64,000 nucleotides of DNA, from contig CM037888.1 of assembly GCA_021292165.1 (NCBI GenBank), positions 29,997,140 through 30,061,139 of the forward strand. Direction: 5' to 3'. The stretch is from Shinisaurus crocodilurus. Lineage: Eukaryota; Chordata; Lepidosauria; Squamata; Shinisauridae. Positions 1 to 11,600 of this stretch are shown here, piece after piece. Position 1 is the stretch's first letter; each line of letters starts with the position of its first letter. The notes beneath the pieces are model-generated. The model had not been told where the DNA came from. It searched no databases and saw nothing but the letters and a program-made list of their open reading frames with translations. Both the position numbers and the translations under genes were made by a program.

Positions 1-384
1 AGATGAGCACCCTTTAGGCCTGCCTGTCACGGAGGGACGTGGTTCTTTGCTCCTACCTCTTCTGCTCCAATTTTGTTCTCCCTCTTGTTTATCCCACCTT
101 TCTGCCAAAAAGCGATGCTCAGTAATAAAACCTGGATTAAAAACAAAAGCTTAATTGAAACATAACATACAAATATATTAAAAACACAATTGAAAATGAC
201 AATGAAAGAGAAAAACAGCACCAAGCAATCAAAAAGCCCCTGCAGCAGCAGACCAGTTTATATGCCAAAAGCCTACTTGAATAAAAAATGTCTTTACCTG
301 CCAGCAGAAGGACAACAGAGAGGGAGCCAGCTTAGACTCCCTCTGCCCGCTTCCCTTTGAACTTTTCAGATTAAAGAAAATAAT
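1..384. other. No gene seen; degenerate repeat tail
   Basis: AT-rich intronic or intergenic sequence. Around 85-230 it resembles the minus-strand 3' tail of an old LINE, with a 'cccacctttctgcc' segment followed by A-rich sequence, but it is too decayed to classify. No exon-like segment with splice sites was found, so the exon preceding 1883 is not in this stretch. Confidence 0.5.
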
Positions 385-494
385 AGGGTACAATCGTATG
401 TTTAGACAGAAAGAAGTCCTAGAACTCCCTGCTGGCTGGGTAATGCTGGGAGTTGTAGGACTTTTTTCTTTCTAAACTTGCATAGGACTGTGCT
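385..494. mobile_element. Palindromic MITE, Harbinger-like family (copy 1)
   Basis: Inverted arms begin GGGTACAATC and end GACTGTGCTC. Both arms carry the internal segment TTTAGACAGAAA-(A/G)AAGTCCTA followed by ACTCCC, in opposite orientation. The same family recurs at 13333, 16614, 20996, 31944, 35838 and 42272. In the best copy the flank is a TTA duplication, so a PIF/Harbinger relation is inferred; no transposase is present. Confidence 0.6.
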
Positions 495-670
495 CTAAGA
501 GACTAGGACTGCTTGTGTATGAAGAACCACCAACGAAAAATTAGCCCTTCACTGGAAAATATGTCTAGATGAAATCTGTTTTGGCTGCAGTTTCTACCCT
601 TTGTTCATTCACTCTTTTTGAAGAATACGAATAACTTAGCTGGTTCTGTATTGTCTCCCTGACCTACTTA

Positions 671-695
671 CCTATCTATCTATCTATCTATCTAT
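671..695. repeat. (CTAT)n microsatellite
   Basis: Short perfect CTAT tetranucleotide run read directly from the sequence. It is the complement of the longer TAGA array at 1391, about 700 bp downstream. Confidence 0.85.
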
Positions 696-1279
696 TTATT
701 TGTAGACCTGATTTGTGGCCTTTAAAAAATATATATACAATTGCAGTGTCAATCTGTCCAGTGTGGCAGTATTAAGGCTTTTCAGAGATATTGTGCCTTT
801 AATTATATGCTTTTGCAGTTTTGCTGTGTGACCTCTATCTCTGCTTGTGTCCTGTCCAGCATGGCCAATGAATTGCCCCTTCATTAGTCAGTTTCTGTTC
901 CCTGAGAGGGGAGAGGGCTTTAGTTGCTGGTTTCATTTCATTTTTCCCCCCTTTAATACAAAACACTGTTCATCTAGAACTTCTTAAAATGTGGAAATCA
1001 ATAAAGCTCTCACCTACAGGGGAACATGAGTAATGAAAGGTGAAGCCTATAGGACAGGGCAGCTCACAGAAAGGAGCTCCACTGACCTGTCCTGTGTTTC
1101 TTCTGTTCATTTCCAGGGTTATTTCAGGAACCACTTGTTCCTGTTGCTCTAGCGATCCATTCCGCTAGAATGGTATAGGATACTGCCCAGTATGTTTTTA
1201 TATTGTATGGTTTAAAGTTTTATTTTGTGATCCACCCAGACTGCTTCAGCTATTGGATGGCGTAGAAACATAATAAATA

Positions 1280-1389
1280 GCCAATACACCCAATTCTGGA
1301 GAGATCCTTTTGGAATCCTTCACAATCTCTTGTTTCTGCCATCTAAATAATTTGGTGTCATCAGCAAATAGTATGTGTGTGTGTGCATG

Positions 1390-1446
<57 letters not shown>

Positions 1447-1640
1447 CATTTAACACACACACACACACACTCTTGGGAGATCCCACATCTTACATTTCTA
1501 CATTGTGAGAACCGTCTGCTTATTCTCAGCTTCCTGTTCTTTAACCAGTTATCGATCCATAAGAGAACTTATCACGTAAGGACCTGTCCTCTTATCCCAT
1601 GACTGCTAAGTTTGCTCAAGAGCCTTTCATGAGGGTCTTT
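1280..1640 (-). mobile_element. CR1-like LINE reverse transcriptase fragment, interrupted by microsatellites
   Basis: Read on the minus strand, the segment shows the RT catalytic motif A-D-D-T-K near 1350-1365 and, further upstream on that strand (1560-1620), the typical CR1 RT words L-S-S-H-G-I and G-Q-V-L. Reading frames are broken. A TAGA array and short GT/AC runs sit inside it. It is a dead 5'- and 3'-truncated copy in the region upstream of the GnRH receptor exon. Confidence 0.65.
1391..1446. repeat. (TAGA)n microsatellite
   Basis: About 14 uninterrupted TAGA units preceded by a short GT run and followed after a few bases by an AC run at about 1453-1470. It lies inside the CR1 fragment and is likely length-polymorphic. 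Confidence 0.95.
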
Positions 1641-1882
1641 GGATTTTTTGAGAATCCAAGTAGACAACGAACAACCAACCCATGGTGGCTCATTTGCGGG
1701 GTGGCTTTGCATGATGTGCAAACCCACCCAATGCCTGCAGCTGCGGACCCACCAAGCTGTTGTCCTGACTGCTTGCCTTGGCTTTGCCCACCCTCCCCAG
1801 CCCAGGACTGGTATTCTGTTAGTTCGGACATTGGTGACCCTTTGCTTCCCATGTAACTGACCCCTTTGAGACTCTCCCACAG

Positions 1883-2289
1883 GTCTGGCCAGAGGCAAGG
1901 ATGAGCACATCTCCAAGGCCCGAATGAAGACTCTCAAAATGACGATCGTGATCGTGGCTTCTTTCATTATTTGCTGGACCCCTTATTACCTCCTGGGCTT
2001 GTGGTACTGGTTCCAGCCAGACATGATCCATAAAATGCCAGAATACATCAGCCACTTCCTGTTTCTCTTCGGCTTGCTGCACACTTGCACAGATCCCATC
2101 ATCTATGGGCTGTATACGCCGTCGTTTCGAGAGGACATGAAGATGTGCCTCGGGACCCTTAAATTAACTGTGACCCACCAGGAAAAGAACCTTGCATCTA
2201 ACTCAGAGATGAACAATCAAGATTATCACGACCAGGGACGGGCACCTTCAAGCGTTTCCAGTGGAGGGACTCTACACACTGCATTATAG
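1883..2289 (+). CDS. GNRHR: Gonadotropin-releasing hormone receptor, tailed non-mammalian type; last coding exon
   Basis: Last coding exon of a class A GPCR that binds GnRH at the plasma membrane and signals mainly through Gq/11. The acceptor is CTCTCCCACAG at 1872-1882. The exon opens with two bases of a split codon and runs 134 codons to TAG at 2287. Readable parts are the end of intracellular loop 3 (A-R-M-K-T-L-K-M), TM6 with C-W-T-P-Y-Y-L-L-G, loop 3 with W-Y-W-F, and TM7 with the family hallmark D-P-I-I-Y in place of NPxxY. A cytoplasmic tail of roughly 55 residues rich in Ser, Thr and Asn follows. Mammalian type I receptors lack such a tail, so this is the type kept in birds, reptiles, amphibians and fish. 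Earlier exons lie left of the window. It converges with PARP16. The exact paralogue (type II versus III naming) is uncertain. Confidence 0.93.
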
Positions 2290-3577
2290 AGGAAGAATCT
2301 CTAATATAGAAGCAGCTGATGGCTGGTTCATACACGCAGGCAGATTGCTTGGTTTGCGACATCCGATAACGGTACACCGGAGAACTGGCAGCTAAGCGTG
2401 TGAAACTGACTCCTTTAAATTACGTTCAGTTTAACGCAGAGGTGGACAACCCACAGGCCGCATGTGGCCCTTGGAGGCTGCCTGTGCGACCTCCTGCAGG
2501 CGCTGTGCCTCCCCAGTTTCTGCCGCCACCGCCGCCGCCACTGTTTCCCAGTAAAACAGGGCTCTTGAAGGCCCAGCCTTCACTGTGGCTGCTGCCAACC
2601 GCCACAGCTGTTTGGTGGGCCATCGGGAGCCTGGTTCTGCAGGGAAACAGAGCACGGGGAGAGGCATTCATTTCCCCCGAAGGGTGAATTGTTGTGTCTG
2701 TGCGCAAAGGGTCCCATGGGGAGGCAATGCGGTCCCCCAACCCAAGCAGGTTGCCCACCCCTGATTTTAGGTGATATGACAGGCTTTTCTGTGGTGACCT
2801 ATTCACACATGCAAGTCATCAAATCATGAACAAGCATGCATGAACCAGGCCTCAATGAACAGAGCGGGACAATCAACTGACATCTCGGTGGAAACAGACG
2901 CTCTTGGACTCTGAAGTGTCACCAGCCATTCGGTCAGGGGAAGGGGGGGGGCTGAATTCTGTCCAAAACCCATCCTGAATTAAATGTGGCCAGAGGAGAC
3001 CAAATGCAATATCAATGCTTATAAATTATACTACCAATTGGATACATTTTTAGAAATATCACATTTTATTTGGGTGGCATATTTTTGTCTTGGCAGCAGT
3101 TGGACAGCGGGGTGGCACACAGAATTTGTGGACCAGGATTCAGGAAAACAAATGTTGGAGTCATGTAACAATTTGGGAGGTGTGTGTGCAGAGGCACGGG
3201 AGGTGTTTGTGAGCCAGCAGCTACGACCAGAAGGTATACAACACCCCAAAATCCGTGCAACAGGGCAAAGGCGGCCTTGGAGCATCCTCAAGACCTTTTC
3301 CTGAGCTGTTTTACATGGAACCGGGAAACACAGGCTAGCTAGAGGATTCACTAATGAACCGGAAAGAAATGCGATCCTCAGGAATTTAAGCAGAGCTACA
3401 TTATCACTGAGCTAGACACACACATTACACCTAAATTTTAATTGGAAGTGTTTGCGGGCAGGATTTTGCTTTTGTTTACTTTGTAGAGCACCTAGGGTGG
3501 CCACTTACAAATCGCCCAAAAGGAGGAAATGCATCACCAAAAAAAGAGGACAGTGATTTGCATGCCAGTTGCATATA
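2290..3577. other. GNRHR 3' flank, probably partly 3' UTR
   Basis: No further coding exon is seen. It contains one hAT-like MITE (2437-2763). An ATTAAA at about 2979 is a possible weak poly(A) signal. The remainder is unique sequence without recognisable signals. Confidence 0.5.
2437..2763. mobile_element. hAT-like non-autonomous element
   Basis: The left terminus is CAGAGGTGGACAACC and the right terminus is GGTTGCCCACCCCTG, which are inverted complements. Flanking 8-bp sequences (gtttaacg / attttagg) match at 5 of 8 positions, a plausible decayed duplication. The interior is GC-rich with a GCC run and carries no transposase. Confidence 0.55.
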
Positions 3578-3834
3578 CAGTAATACCTTGGATTGCAAGC
3601 ATAATTCGTTCCGGAACCGTGCTTGTAATCCAAAACACTCTTATATCAAAGCGAGTCTCTGGCAGGCGTGAGCGGGGCCCGATTTCGGCCCGCTCGAGGC
3701 GAGCGGTTACATCCCTACGACTACTTGTATTGCAAGACGTCGCTTGTTTATCAAGTCAAAATTTATTTTTTAAAAATGTGCTTGTCTTGCAAAACGCTCT
3801 CAGGCCAAGTTACTTGCAATCCAAGGTATTACTG
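3578..3834. mobile_element. Tc1/mariner-type MITE (copy 1)
   Basis: Terminal inverted repeats CAGTAATACCTTGGATTGC and its complement, flanked on both sides by TA. Long subterminal inverted arms include GTTCCGGAACCGTGCTTG and CTTGTCTTGCAAAACGCTC. Two sister copies at 43865 and 48788 share termini and TA duplications. At 257 bp it is non-autonomous. Confidence 0.8.
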
Positions 3835-3836
3835 TA

Positions 3837-5289
3837 TGTAAATTTAGAAATATAATTGAAATAGAAATAAGAATGCCTGTCCAGCCTGCAGTCCAGGTGC
3901 AGTCGATGGGAAAGTTCTTAGGGGGGTGGGTTTAAATCTTTAAAGCAGAATTGGACAGGATGAGGCAGCCCTTCAAGCAGAAGAGAGTCCTCTGGCAGCC
4001 CTTCAGAGGACACCTGGCCACCCTAAGAGCACCAGGTTCACCGTGATAGCACCATCTTAATAAAAAGAAATGAGGCAAAGGCCATAAATATCAGCAGAGC
4101 GGTCTGAAGATCAGCAACGCAAGAGTGTGGCAAGTATTAGTGCGGATGCAAACGTTTTGACAGGAACTTTTCCAGCGATTGGTTGGGGCAGGGAGAAGGA
4201 CAGGAGGAAAAACAGGAGTTATTTTCGGGGGGGGGGGAGAAAATCATTAAGTTTGGGGGCATAGTGGTAAAAGTGGTGGCAGCATCCCAACTCTTCTTCT
4301 TGCCTAAAAATGTTTCCCTACTTGCTTCCAGCAAGGTGGCAGAGCTCTTGGAACCTGCAGCCAAGCGGGCTGCTACATTCCCCCCACGATGCCTCTGTGA
4401 AATTGACCGAGACAGAAAGAAGCAGGGAGGCTCCATTAGCCGGTGGAAACCGCCGTCTTCCTCTTCCCAACAGTGCCGCCTCCGGAATGACGCCACTTCT
4501 TCATGATGGGAGCAGCATTCCGAGCAAAGCCACTGCAGGGGAAACGTGGTGGCCTGCCTAGCTGTGGTCTGCTGGAGCCCCAAAGCAGCGTAAAGGCCCC
4601 TCTTAAAAGAAGGGCTGGAGAATGCTGCCGCCACCGCTTTTACCCACAAACATCATTTTCTTCTGACCCCCACCCCCCCCAAGGAAATGGCTGAAAATGC
4701 CATCCCCCCTTTCAAAGCCAGTGGGGAGATGCATACACGCAGGGAGCCCTCGCCTCAACTTTTGGCCTCGTTGTGATGTTATCCCGAAGGGTGACACTTT
4801 GCGTTTTCTGTGTAAGCGCATGATTGGAATTCAAATGGGGGGGGTGTGAATAAAGGGGTGCGATTGGGGGGCAGCTTTATGGTGGGAGTTAAACCTCTTC
4901 CTTGCCCACGTCGACAACCCATTCCTTGAGAAGCAAACCAGCCCCTACCTAAACAGCTCCGCCTTTCACGTGCATACCCAGACTTCTCTCGGTCGTGGGC
5001 TGTGTGGCAGGGTGCAACAGGATCTTGGGAAGCTGGCTGTTCTATCAATTGCGTTTTGTGATGGGAAGAAGAGCATCAAGCTTATGAAAGCCAAATTCTG
5101 CAATGCATTTTTGTTACAGTAAATGAGCATCACTGGATTGTCACTGTTAGGGAGCATCAAGGCTTTTAAGCGCGTTTTGTACTAGGGGCATAAGCCACGA
5201 CTGGTGGTTAACTGACCTCAAGGAAAAGAGCTGGTTCTTGCCACAGTGCTGAATGAGAGAACCTGGACCACCCTAACATTCTCATTCAA
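3837..5289. other. No gene seen
   Basis: Intergenic sequence between GNRHR and PARP16. An AATAAA at 4059-4064 is the first canonical plus-strand poly(A) hexamer after the GNRHR stop, but at 1.8 kb distance it is only a candidate. GC-rich 4300-4620 has open frames on both strands without recognisable protein features. No clear repeat boundaries are seen. Confidence 0.4.
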
Positions 5290-5520
5290 CCACTTCCACA
5301 TCCCCCCCAGAGCCTTTGCAAGCCATTCGGGGGTGTGGGGACGACGACATAAATTTCTTTCTTTTTTGCATTTCTCTACAGACTTTCTGAAGCCAACCAA
5401 GGCAGTTTACAAAGGTTTCACAAATAAAAACATAGTAAAATATTATAAACAACCATAGAAAGCCGTAACAGTTTAAAGAAGCCAAGTTAAAAAGATGTGC
5501 CTTGACCCTCTTCCTGAATG
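5290..5520 (-). mobile_element. L2-like LINE 3' end
   Basis: On the minus strand a short peptide F-R-K-R-V-K-A-H-L-F-N-L-A-S-L, typical of the last residues of L2-type ORF2 proteins, is followed by a T-rich tail and the word CTGCCTTGGTTGGC, which commonly closes such tails. The copy is heavily truncated. Confidence 0.5.
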
Positions 5521-6365
5521 AAGAGGGCAGGCGGGCGGGGGACCAGTCAGGTAGTGCTGCAGAGTTTGGGGACGACACAGGAGAAAGCCCTTTCCCGCAC
5601 GCCCGACAAGCGGGCCTCAAAAGGGCCTTTCTTGCTGAGCTGAATAACTTGAGCAGGTTCATACTGAGATCACTGTCTGAGGGGCTGCCTGTGGTTGATG
5701 GGTTTCCTGATGGAGCTACAATCCTGTATAATTTTTTTTTTTTTAATACAATCCGGTGTAATTCCCACCCCCTGCTCTACATTTTCTCAGAAGACGGCAT
5801 TGGGAAAGTGGTGGGAAATTGCTATTTTTAGGGCAGGGCACTCGGAGACACACAGATGTTGTCATATGGAATAAAATACTGATGATGATGATGATACAGG
5901 ATCAACTTTACAGGTCTGCCTGGAAGGGGGGAGGGTGGGATAAGAGAAAGAATAGGTCCAGAGAATTGGTTCCTCAGACACAGAAGCAAGCAAAGAAGGG
6001 CTGCGGCTGGTGTGGGAGTTTCCAGCCCCAAACTTAAGAAAGCCCTGAACACTCAGCCACAATGTGAAGTGCTATTTTAGGTATTCCTAAGCCCGGTAAA
6101 ACTGGGGTGTCCCCCTCCCCAAAAAGCAAAACCTCCACCTCCCCACATGCTATATCACAATCTGTTTTCAAATTCACCTTGGTTTCAAACATAAGTCTCT
6201 CATACAGCAAAGGGAAGACAGGTGAATAAGGGATTCAGCTGAACGATTCTTTGGATCTTGGCCTCTTTCCAAGGCTCAGTGCACTCAAGCCACTTGCCCA
6301 GGGTAAAACAGCGACACCATTCCTTCCCATGGACATAACAGTTTAATGTTCAAAGTGCTAGATAG

Positions 6366-6512
6366 TCATTATTGCAATCGCCTTCACAACAAGCTTGCGA
6401 GGTAGGCCATCAACATCCCCATTTTATAAAAGGGGAACCGAAGTTTACAGTGATTTGCCTGAAGAAGGCCCATGGCAGAGGTGGGGCTTGAACCTACTTC
6501 TTTCAGTATGTA
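6366..6512 (-). mobile_element. MIR-like CORE-SINE fragment
   Basis: The order of words is that of a minus-strand MIR: GCGAGGTAGGCCATCA, then CCCCATTTTATAAAAGGGGA, then a ggggCTTGAACCTAC segment corresponding to the tRNA B-box side. It is strongly diverged, consistent with an ancient amniote repeat. Confidence 0.6.
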
Positions 6513-6819
6513 GTTTTCGAAGGCTGCTTTGCTTCTTTCCCATACACTTAACGGGAAGGACAAATGCAAACCACATGCAGGTTCAGCCTTTGGGTTCTGC
6601 AGGAAATTTTTAAAAGAAGCCTGTTCTTCCCCCAAATTGACTCCCAATCAGATGATGCGCCATAAACATTAAAACAAACAAAACCCCTAAAAAATAAATT
6701 GGAAAATAGGATTATGGCTTGGATCCAAAATGGTTCTCTGTTCACATAAGGGAGGGGGCTATTTCCAACAATGCCTCCCTTCATCAAGACCCCACTCCCA
6801 CAAACACATACCATATACA

Positions 6820-6938
6820 TCTGTCAGGGGATGCTTTGACCTGGATTCCTGCATTGAGCAGGGGGGTTGGACTCGATGGCCTGGTAGGCCCCTCCCAACT
6901 CTGCTTTTCTAGGATTCTGTGATTCTATGATTCTATAC
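6820..6938 (+). mobile_element. CR1 LINE 3' end
   Basis: Contains the CR1 terminal sequence: ATGCTTTGACCTGGATTCC, then TTGGACTCGATGGCCTG, closing with gattctgtgattctat repeats. Only the last about 120 bp are present, as is usual for 5'-truncated CR1 copies. Confidence 0.85.
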
Positions 6939-7408
6939 CACACCATTCCCACAGTGCACAGGAAGAGATTCTTGGGGGTGGGGGCACAAGAGGCTGGAGG
7001 GGGAAGGGGGCGGCGGGAAAACCCTGATGTTATAGGAATGAACTCTGCTCCGTTCACAGAAGGAAAGTTAGGATTCCACGCCTATGACCTCTGAACACTG
7101 TTACTTTCCCAAGAAAACAAAGCTCTTTCCTCCTAACTTCACTTGGGGGCTGGCACCGCGACCCTTCCAATCCATAAGAGCCGTGAGGATGCCAGGAGGG
7201 GTCTGGTGCCCCCACACGCGGATGCCGAGTGGGATGGCCAAGCTCAGCCCCTTCCTGCATTTGGCCCGGAGGCTGCCTCCCGGTGCTGGAGAGGCGCTGG
7301 AGGGGCGCTGGGGTCCTCGCTCTCTTGCAGCAGCAGCCGAGCAGGTCTGTGCGTCGCGTACAGGATGTTTCCCTGGCCTCCTCCTGCAGTGAGGGCAAGG
7401 GCATAAGC

Positions 7409-7533
7409 GAGCCTTCCCCAAGCTGGTGCCCTCTAGATGGGTAGGACTACAATCCCCCATCATCCCCATCCCAGCTGGGGATGGTGGGAGTTGTAGTCTT
7501 AACCCATCTGGAGGGCCCCGGGTTGGAGAAGGG
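7409..7533. mobile_element. Palindromic MITE of the GCCTTCCCC family
   Basis: Arms GCCTTCCCCAAGCTGGTGCC and ctggagGGCCCCGGGTTGGAGAAGG are imperfect inverted repeats. The inner arms read GACTACAATCCCCCATCATC and GGTGGGAGTTGTAGTC. Related copies lie at 11503, 15998, 54833, 56224 and 59097. Confidence 0.65.
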
Positions 7534-8521
7534 TAGCGTAAGTGGTTGTCCTAACAAAGTCTCAGAGCACGGCCCACACGGCGTGAGCGAGTTGAGAGGA
7601 GCGTCACGCGAGCCTCACACAACTCCTCCGCCTCGCCTCACGTCGCACACGTGCGCGGCACAGATCGTGCCCCTCCGAGCATCTCCCCCCAACCCCAACT
7701 CGAGTCTGCTTGAGGCCAACTGCGCTCAGCCTCATCTCTGGTTCTCCGCCTTTGAGGAAGGGGTTCAGCTCGATAAGCCAAACCAAGTGAAAGGAGGAGG
7801 CGGCCTGGCCCCAGCAGGAAGGCAGGAGAAGCAGGAACAACGGGGATCATGGGAGGGAAAAGCAGAGACGGGGTGGCGGGCGAGGGCGGCGCGGCAGAGA
7901 AGCAGCTGGAGCTAAGGGTGCACGTCTGGCTCTCATCCGTGTTTCTGCCTTGGTCACAGGACAGACAGACATCTGCTGGAAAATACATTTAAAAGGACAC
8001 AGTGTATTTCATTCTCTCTTTCTCTCACACACACACACACACGCACACACACTGCATGTTTTAAAAGCGTGTTTCAGATGCCCAAGTCAGGAAGGAGTAC
8101 AAAATCTCTGGGGGAGGAACAGGATGAAGAACATCACCCTTATCTGCAGAGCACATGAGACAGACCGCGATCTCTTGGAGCAGGACACACCCTGAACAGG
8201 CTCCACTCCAAGCACTCCGGGCCGCCGTCCTGCCGTGTTTTCTCTCACAGCACCTTCCCTCCACGGTGTTCCCTACATCGTCCCATTCCATCTTTAGCAA
8301 GGCAAGGAAGAGGAGGGCTCCCTGTACCAGACTCTTGTGCAGAGATGCCAGTAAAAAAATATATGAAAAGGTGTGCTGGGAAAGTGAAGCCAGCAGAAAC
8401 GTGTCTGCCCCCACCTCTCCACGCATCCCCCGGAGCTTTGGGGGTTGATGGGTTTTCACAAAGGCTTTCGATCTCTCACTGTTAAGGCATATGGTGAGGT
8501 TCGCGGCCCTGCTGGCTGAGT
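7534..8521. other. PARP16 3' flank and probable 3' UTR
   Basis: Sequence downstream of the PARP16 stop on the minus strand. I found no AATAAA or ATTAAA on that strand between 8521 and about 7000, so the transcript end is undefined. The part at 8481-8521 shares descent with the duplicated block at 12333. An AC microsatellite lies at 8027-8052. Confidence 0.4.
8027..8052. repeat. (AC)n microsatellite
   Basis: A run of AC with one G interruption, read directly from the sequence, 470 bp downstream of the PARP16 stop codon. Confidence 0.9.
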
Positions 8522-8663
8522 TCACCGCTTCGAGTCAAAGAGCCTGTTCCAATAATAGAGGAAGGCCGGGGAGTTGCTAGCCCCTATGATAATCAGCAGC
8601 AGCAGATACAGGATCATCATTACAGCAAAGCGATGCTTGGAGACCCAGGATTGACTGGCAGGC
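8522..8663 (-). CDS. PARP16: PARP16 exon 6 (terminal, membrane anchor)
   Basis: Acceptor CTCCCCATAG precedes 8663. The first base completes an Arg codon begun in exon 5. 46 residues follow, including the hydrophobic run [14 protein letters not shown], then [10 protein letters not shown] and a basic end before TGA at 8524-8522. This exon has a decayed duplicate at 12333-12500. Confidence 0.95.
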
Positions 8664-11600
8664 CTATGGGGAGAAAAAGAGACAGCTATCACCACGTCCC
8701 CACAAGTTGGTGCACCTTTGCAAAAACACAAATGCGCTATCAGGCCCATGTGAGCTTTGCAGCAGGGGTTCCCCATCGCAGTACCCGCGAGCTCTGCCCT
8801 CCTTGCCCCCTCCCCAAGAATGGTTTTAAGAAAAACCTTGGGAAATGTTAGCACAGTCCTTTCTCTCCCTTTCTAGCCTTGTTCCTTCTCTCCCCTCTAC
8901 CCCTTTGCCTTGCTATCTCCCCCTCCCGCCCAGCCTCTAGCCTCACTATTTCTCTGCTCTTTAGCTCGCTGTTGACTAGCCAGGCCCCCATGGCAGCCAT
9001 GATGTGGCCAGCCACATCCACCGTAGGAGCCATTTTGTGTGGCGCCCACAGCAGTTTCTCAAATTCCCAGATGGGCCCGCGAGTCCAAACTGGTTGGGGA
9101 CCCCTGCTGAACCGGATCCTGCTCCATACCTCTAGAGCCTGGTTGCAGCCCCACCCCTCTCTCTTCAGATTTTAGCAGCCATTGCCCACTGAAGCAAATC
9201 TTCACCTTTGCAGCCATAAGGACTAGCAGCTTGATTTAAAGGGGGTAGGAAACCAAGATTCCCAAGAAGTTCAATTCTGCAACCAGTTTTTTATGCACTT
9301 GCATGGAAACTACACCAGCTGGGACAGTGCCACCTGCCACGTGTTTTGCAAGCACCCTGGCAATCTCTCTTCCCTAGTAGATAATATTTTTTATTTATTC
9401 ATTTTATTTATTATATTTATCCTTTTTCCTGCAAGGAACCCAAGGCGGATTACATAATCCTCCTCCTCCTCTCCATTTTATCCTCACAACAACCCTGTGA
9501 GGTAGGTTAGGCATTTTTTCTGCATTTTTGAACACGTGTGTGTGTGTACGTACATGTGACATGAGTTTTCAGATAGTCTCTAAAGTAGTGAGCTCACCAT
9601 AGGGGTGGTTACAGCCGCAGAGGAGGAGAAGTGTGGAATGCTTACCTCCGGTGTTGCTTTTGTGAATATACTAGCAAGTATTTCACCCGTATCAGCTGGT
9701 TGTTCGTAACAACAAAGTATTTCTGGGGAACGTCGCCCCCTTCGCTATTCCTCACTCTGGCTCTCTTTTTGTCTATTTCTTTAGAATCTGTTCCAGAAGA
9801 AAAGAGGTCCTCTTAAAGGCCCGGTAGCATTACAGCAGTGGTGGGCAATGTGCACCCCCCCCGCCACTCCCTAGTGCAGCCTCCGCCTCCCTGCTTCCCT
9901 CCAGCACCCCCTAAAGAAGCTTTTTAAATGATCTCCAGTAGCAAAAGACTCACCTTTCTTCTTTGCTTGGCATTTGACATCCGGATGATCGATGATTTCA
10001 CAAACAGCAACGCAGCTGAGAATAGGGCCCATCACGCTGCGTTGCCAGCCGAGACCATGGGGGCTATAGAGAAGAGCGAGGCTCAGGTCACTGGTCAGAT
10101 AGGTGCCTTCCCCGAACAGAGAGGTCTGAAAAAAGGAGGAAGGTATTGCACATCAACTGAACTGCAAGCCAGCGGCCTCTCTCTCTTTTTTTTTTTTTAA
10201 AAAAGTTATTTATTGAGATTCTGTCCCATCCTTAGATTACAGAAAATTTTACAATTCTACATGACAGAGAGGCGAGGGGGGAGCAGAACAGTCTGGCCCC
10301 AGTTGCTACTGGAAGGTCACCCCCACTCCTTCTGAGGAAGGATGCCTGCAGAGCAAGATCAGTCTGGTCCCAACCAGATCCCCCCGTTCGGACAAGTGCC
10401 TTTCCCGAAACAAGGAAAGGCTCTGCTAGGGGGCTGCCTCCTTACACAACACAGACCTCTGCAAGAGAAGGGGGAAGACGCTTCTTGGGGTTTCATTTTC
10501 AAATGTGAGCATCGAAGTACTGGCACAAGCTGTGCAAAGCCTTTCGGCAGGGGCGGGCAAAGCTCCAGATGTTTCGGCCTACAATCCCCACCCGCCCTCG
10601 CCAGCATAGCCAAAGGTGAGAGATGATGAGAGCTGTAGGGTCAAAACATCTGGAGAACCACACGCTGCCCACCCCTGCCGTTGGGGCTGAGCAGGAGATA
10701 AAGCCCAGGTAGATATACAAGTCATCTGGCACGTGATTTCAATGAACTGCCTGAATCCACAGCAGTGTGAACCAGGGGAGGTCTGCAGCATCCTCAGGAG
10801 AGGCGGGAAGACCCGTGGGCCAGGTTTCGTACGCAGAGCAAGGACTGGGTTCCCTTCTGCCGGCTTGCTTCTCCAACTCCACGCTGCTCCCAGCTCGTCT
10901 GCTCCGTAGAGTAGAGGCAGAACCACTGGGAGGCGCATGGACTGCCGCGTGCAATAACGGGGAGCATCATCTTGTACTCTGAACACGACTTTGCGGCACG
11001 TGTGCAAAGGAGGCAGGCCAGGGAGGAAACGGGCACTGGCACAGCACCTGCACACCTGCCGCCAAGTACCGCATCCGCTCGAAAGAGGAGCAGCGCCTCC
11101 CCACTACCAGGCTGGTCCTGGGGCCAAACCATGACAAGACAAGAGGCAAGGCACCCCCGAAGCAGCAACCCGACATGGACTGCGGTGAAGCCAAATGGCA
11201 TTTGGGTGCTTTCTAGTTTAGGGGGGGGGGGGGAAGGCGAATGACACATGGTTAAGGTTGATAAAATGATGCGTGGCGAAAGTGGATAGGGGGACGTTTT
11301 TCTCGCTCACTCATAATCCTAGAAGCCGGGATCATGCAATGAAGCCGACTGGCGGGAGATTCAGGGCAGACAAAAGGATGCACGTCTTCAGACAAGAGTA
11401 TAGATAAGGTATGGAATCTGCTGCCGCAAGATGAGGTGCCAACCCGGTGGCTTAAGATGGTTTTTAAAAGGGTTAGCCATAGTCACGAAGGAGAACATAG
11501 TCCAGCCTTCCCCCGCCTGGTGCTCTCTGGATGTGCTGCACTACTACTCCCGGCATGCTGCAACCAGCCAAGCTGGAAGTTGTAGTCCAACACAGTGTTC

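Noticed and set aside
3578..3834. Repeat array resembling a CRISPR or satellite
   Set aside because: The repeats are two inverted arms of one MITE with TA duplications; no direct repeats with spacers exist in this window.
4137..4649. A 170-codon frame on the minus strand
   Set aside because: Ser/Ala-rich, no domain words, overlaps equally open plus-strand frames.
7101..7469. Overlapping open frames on both strands near 7.1-7.9 kb
   Set aside because: GC-rich intergenic sequence next to a MITE. No splice sites in register and no family resemblance; not an extra PARP16 exon because all six exons are accounted for.
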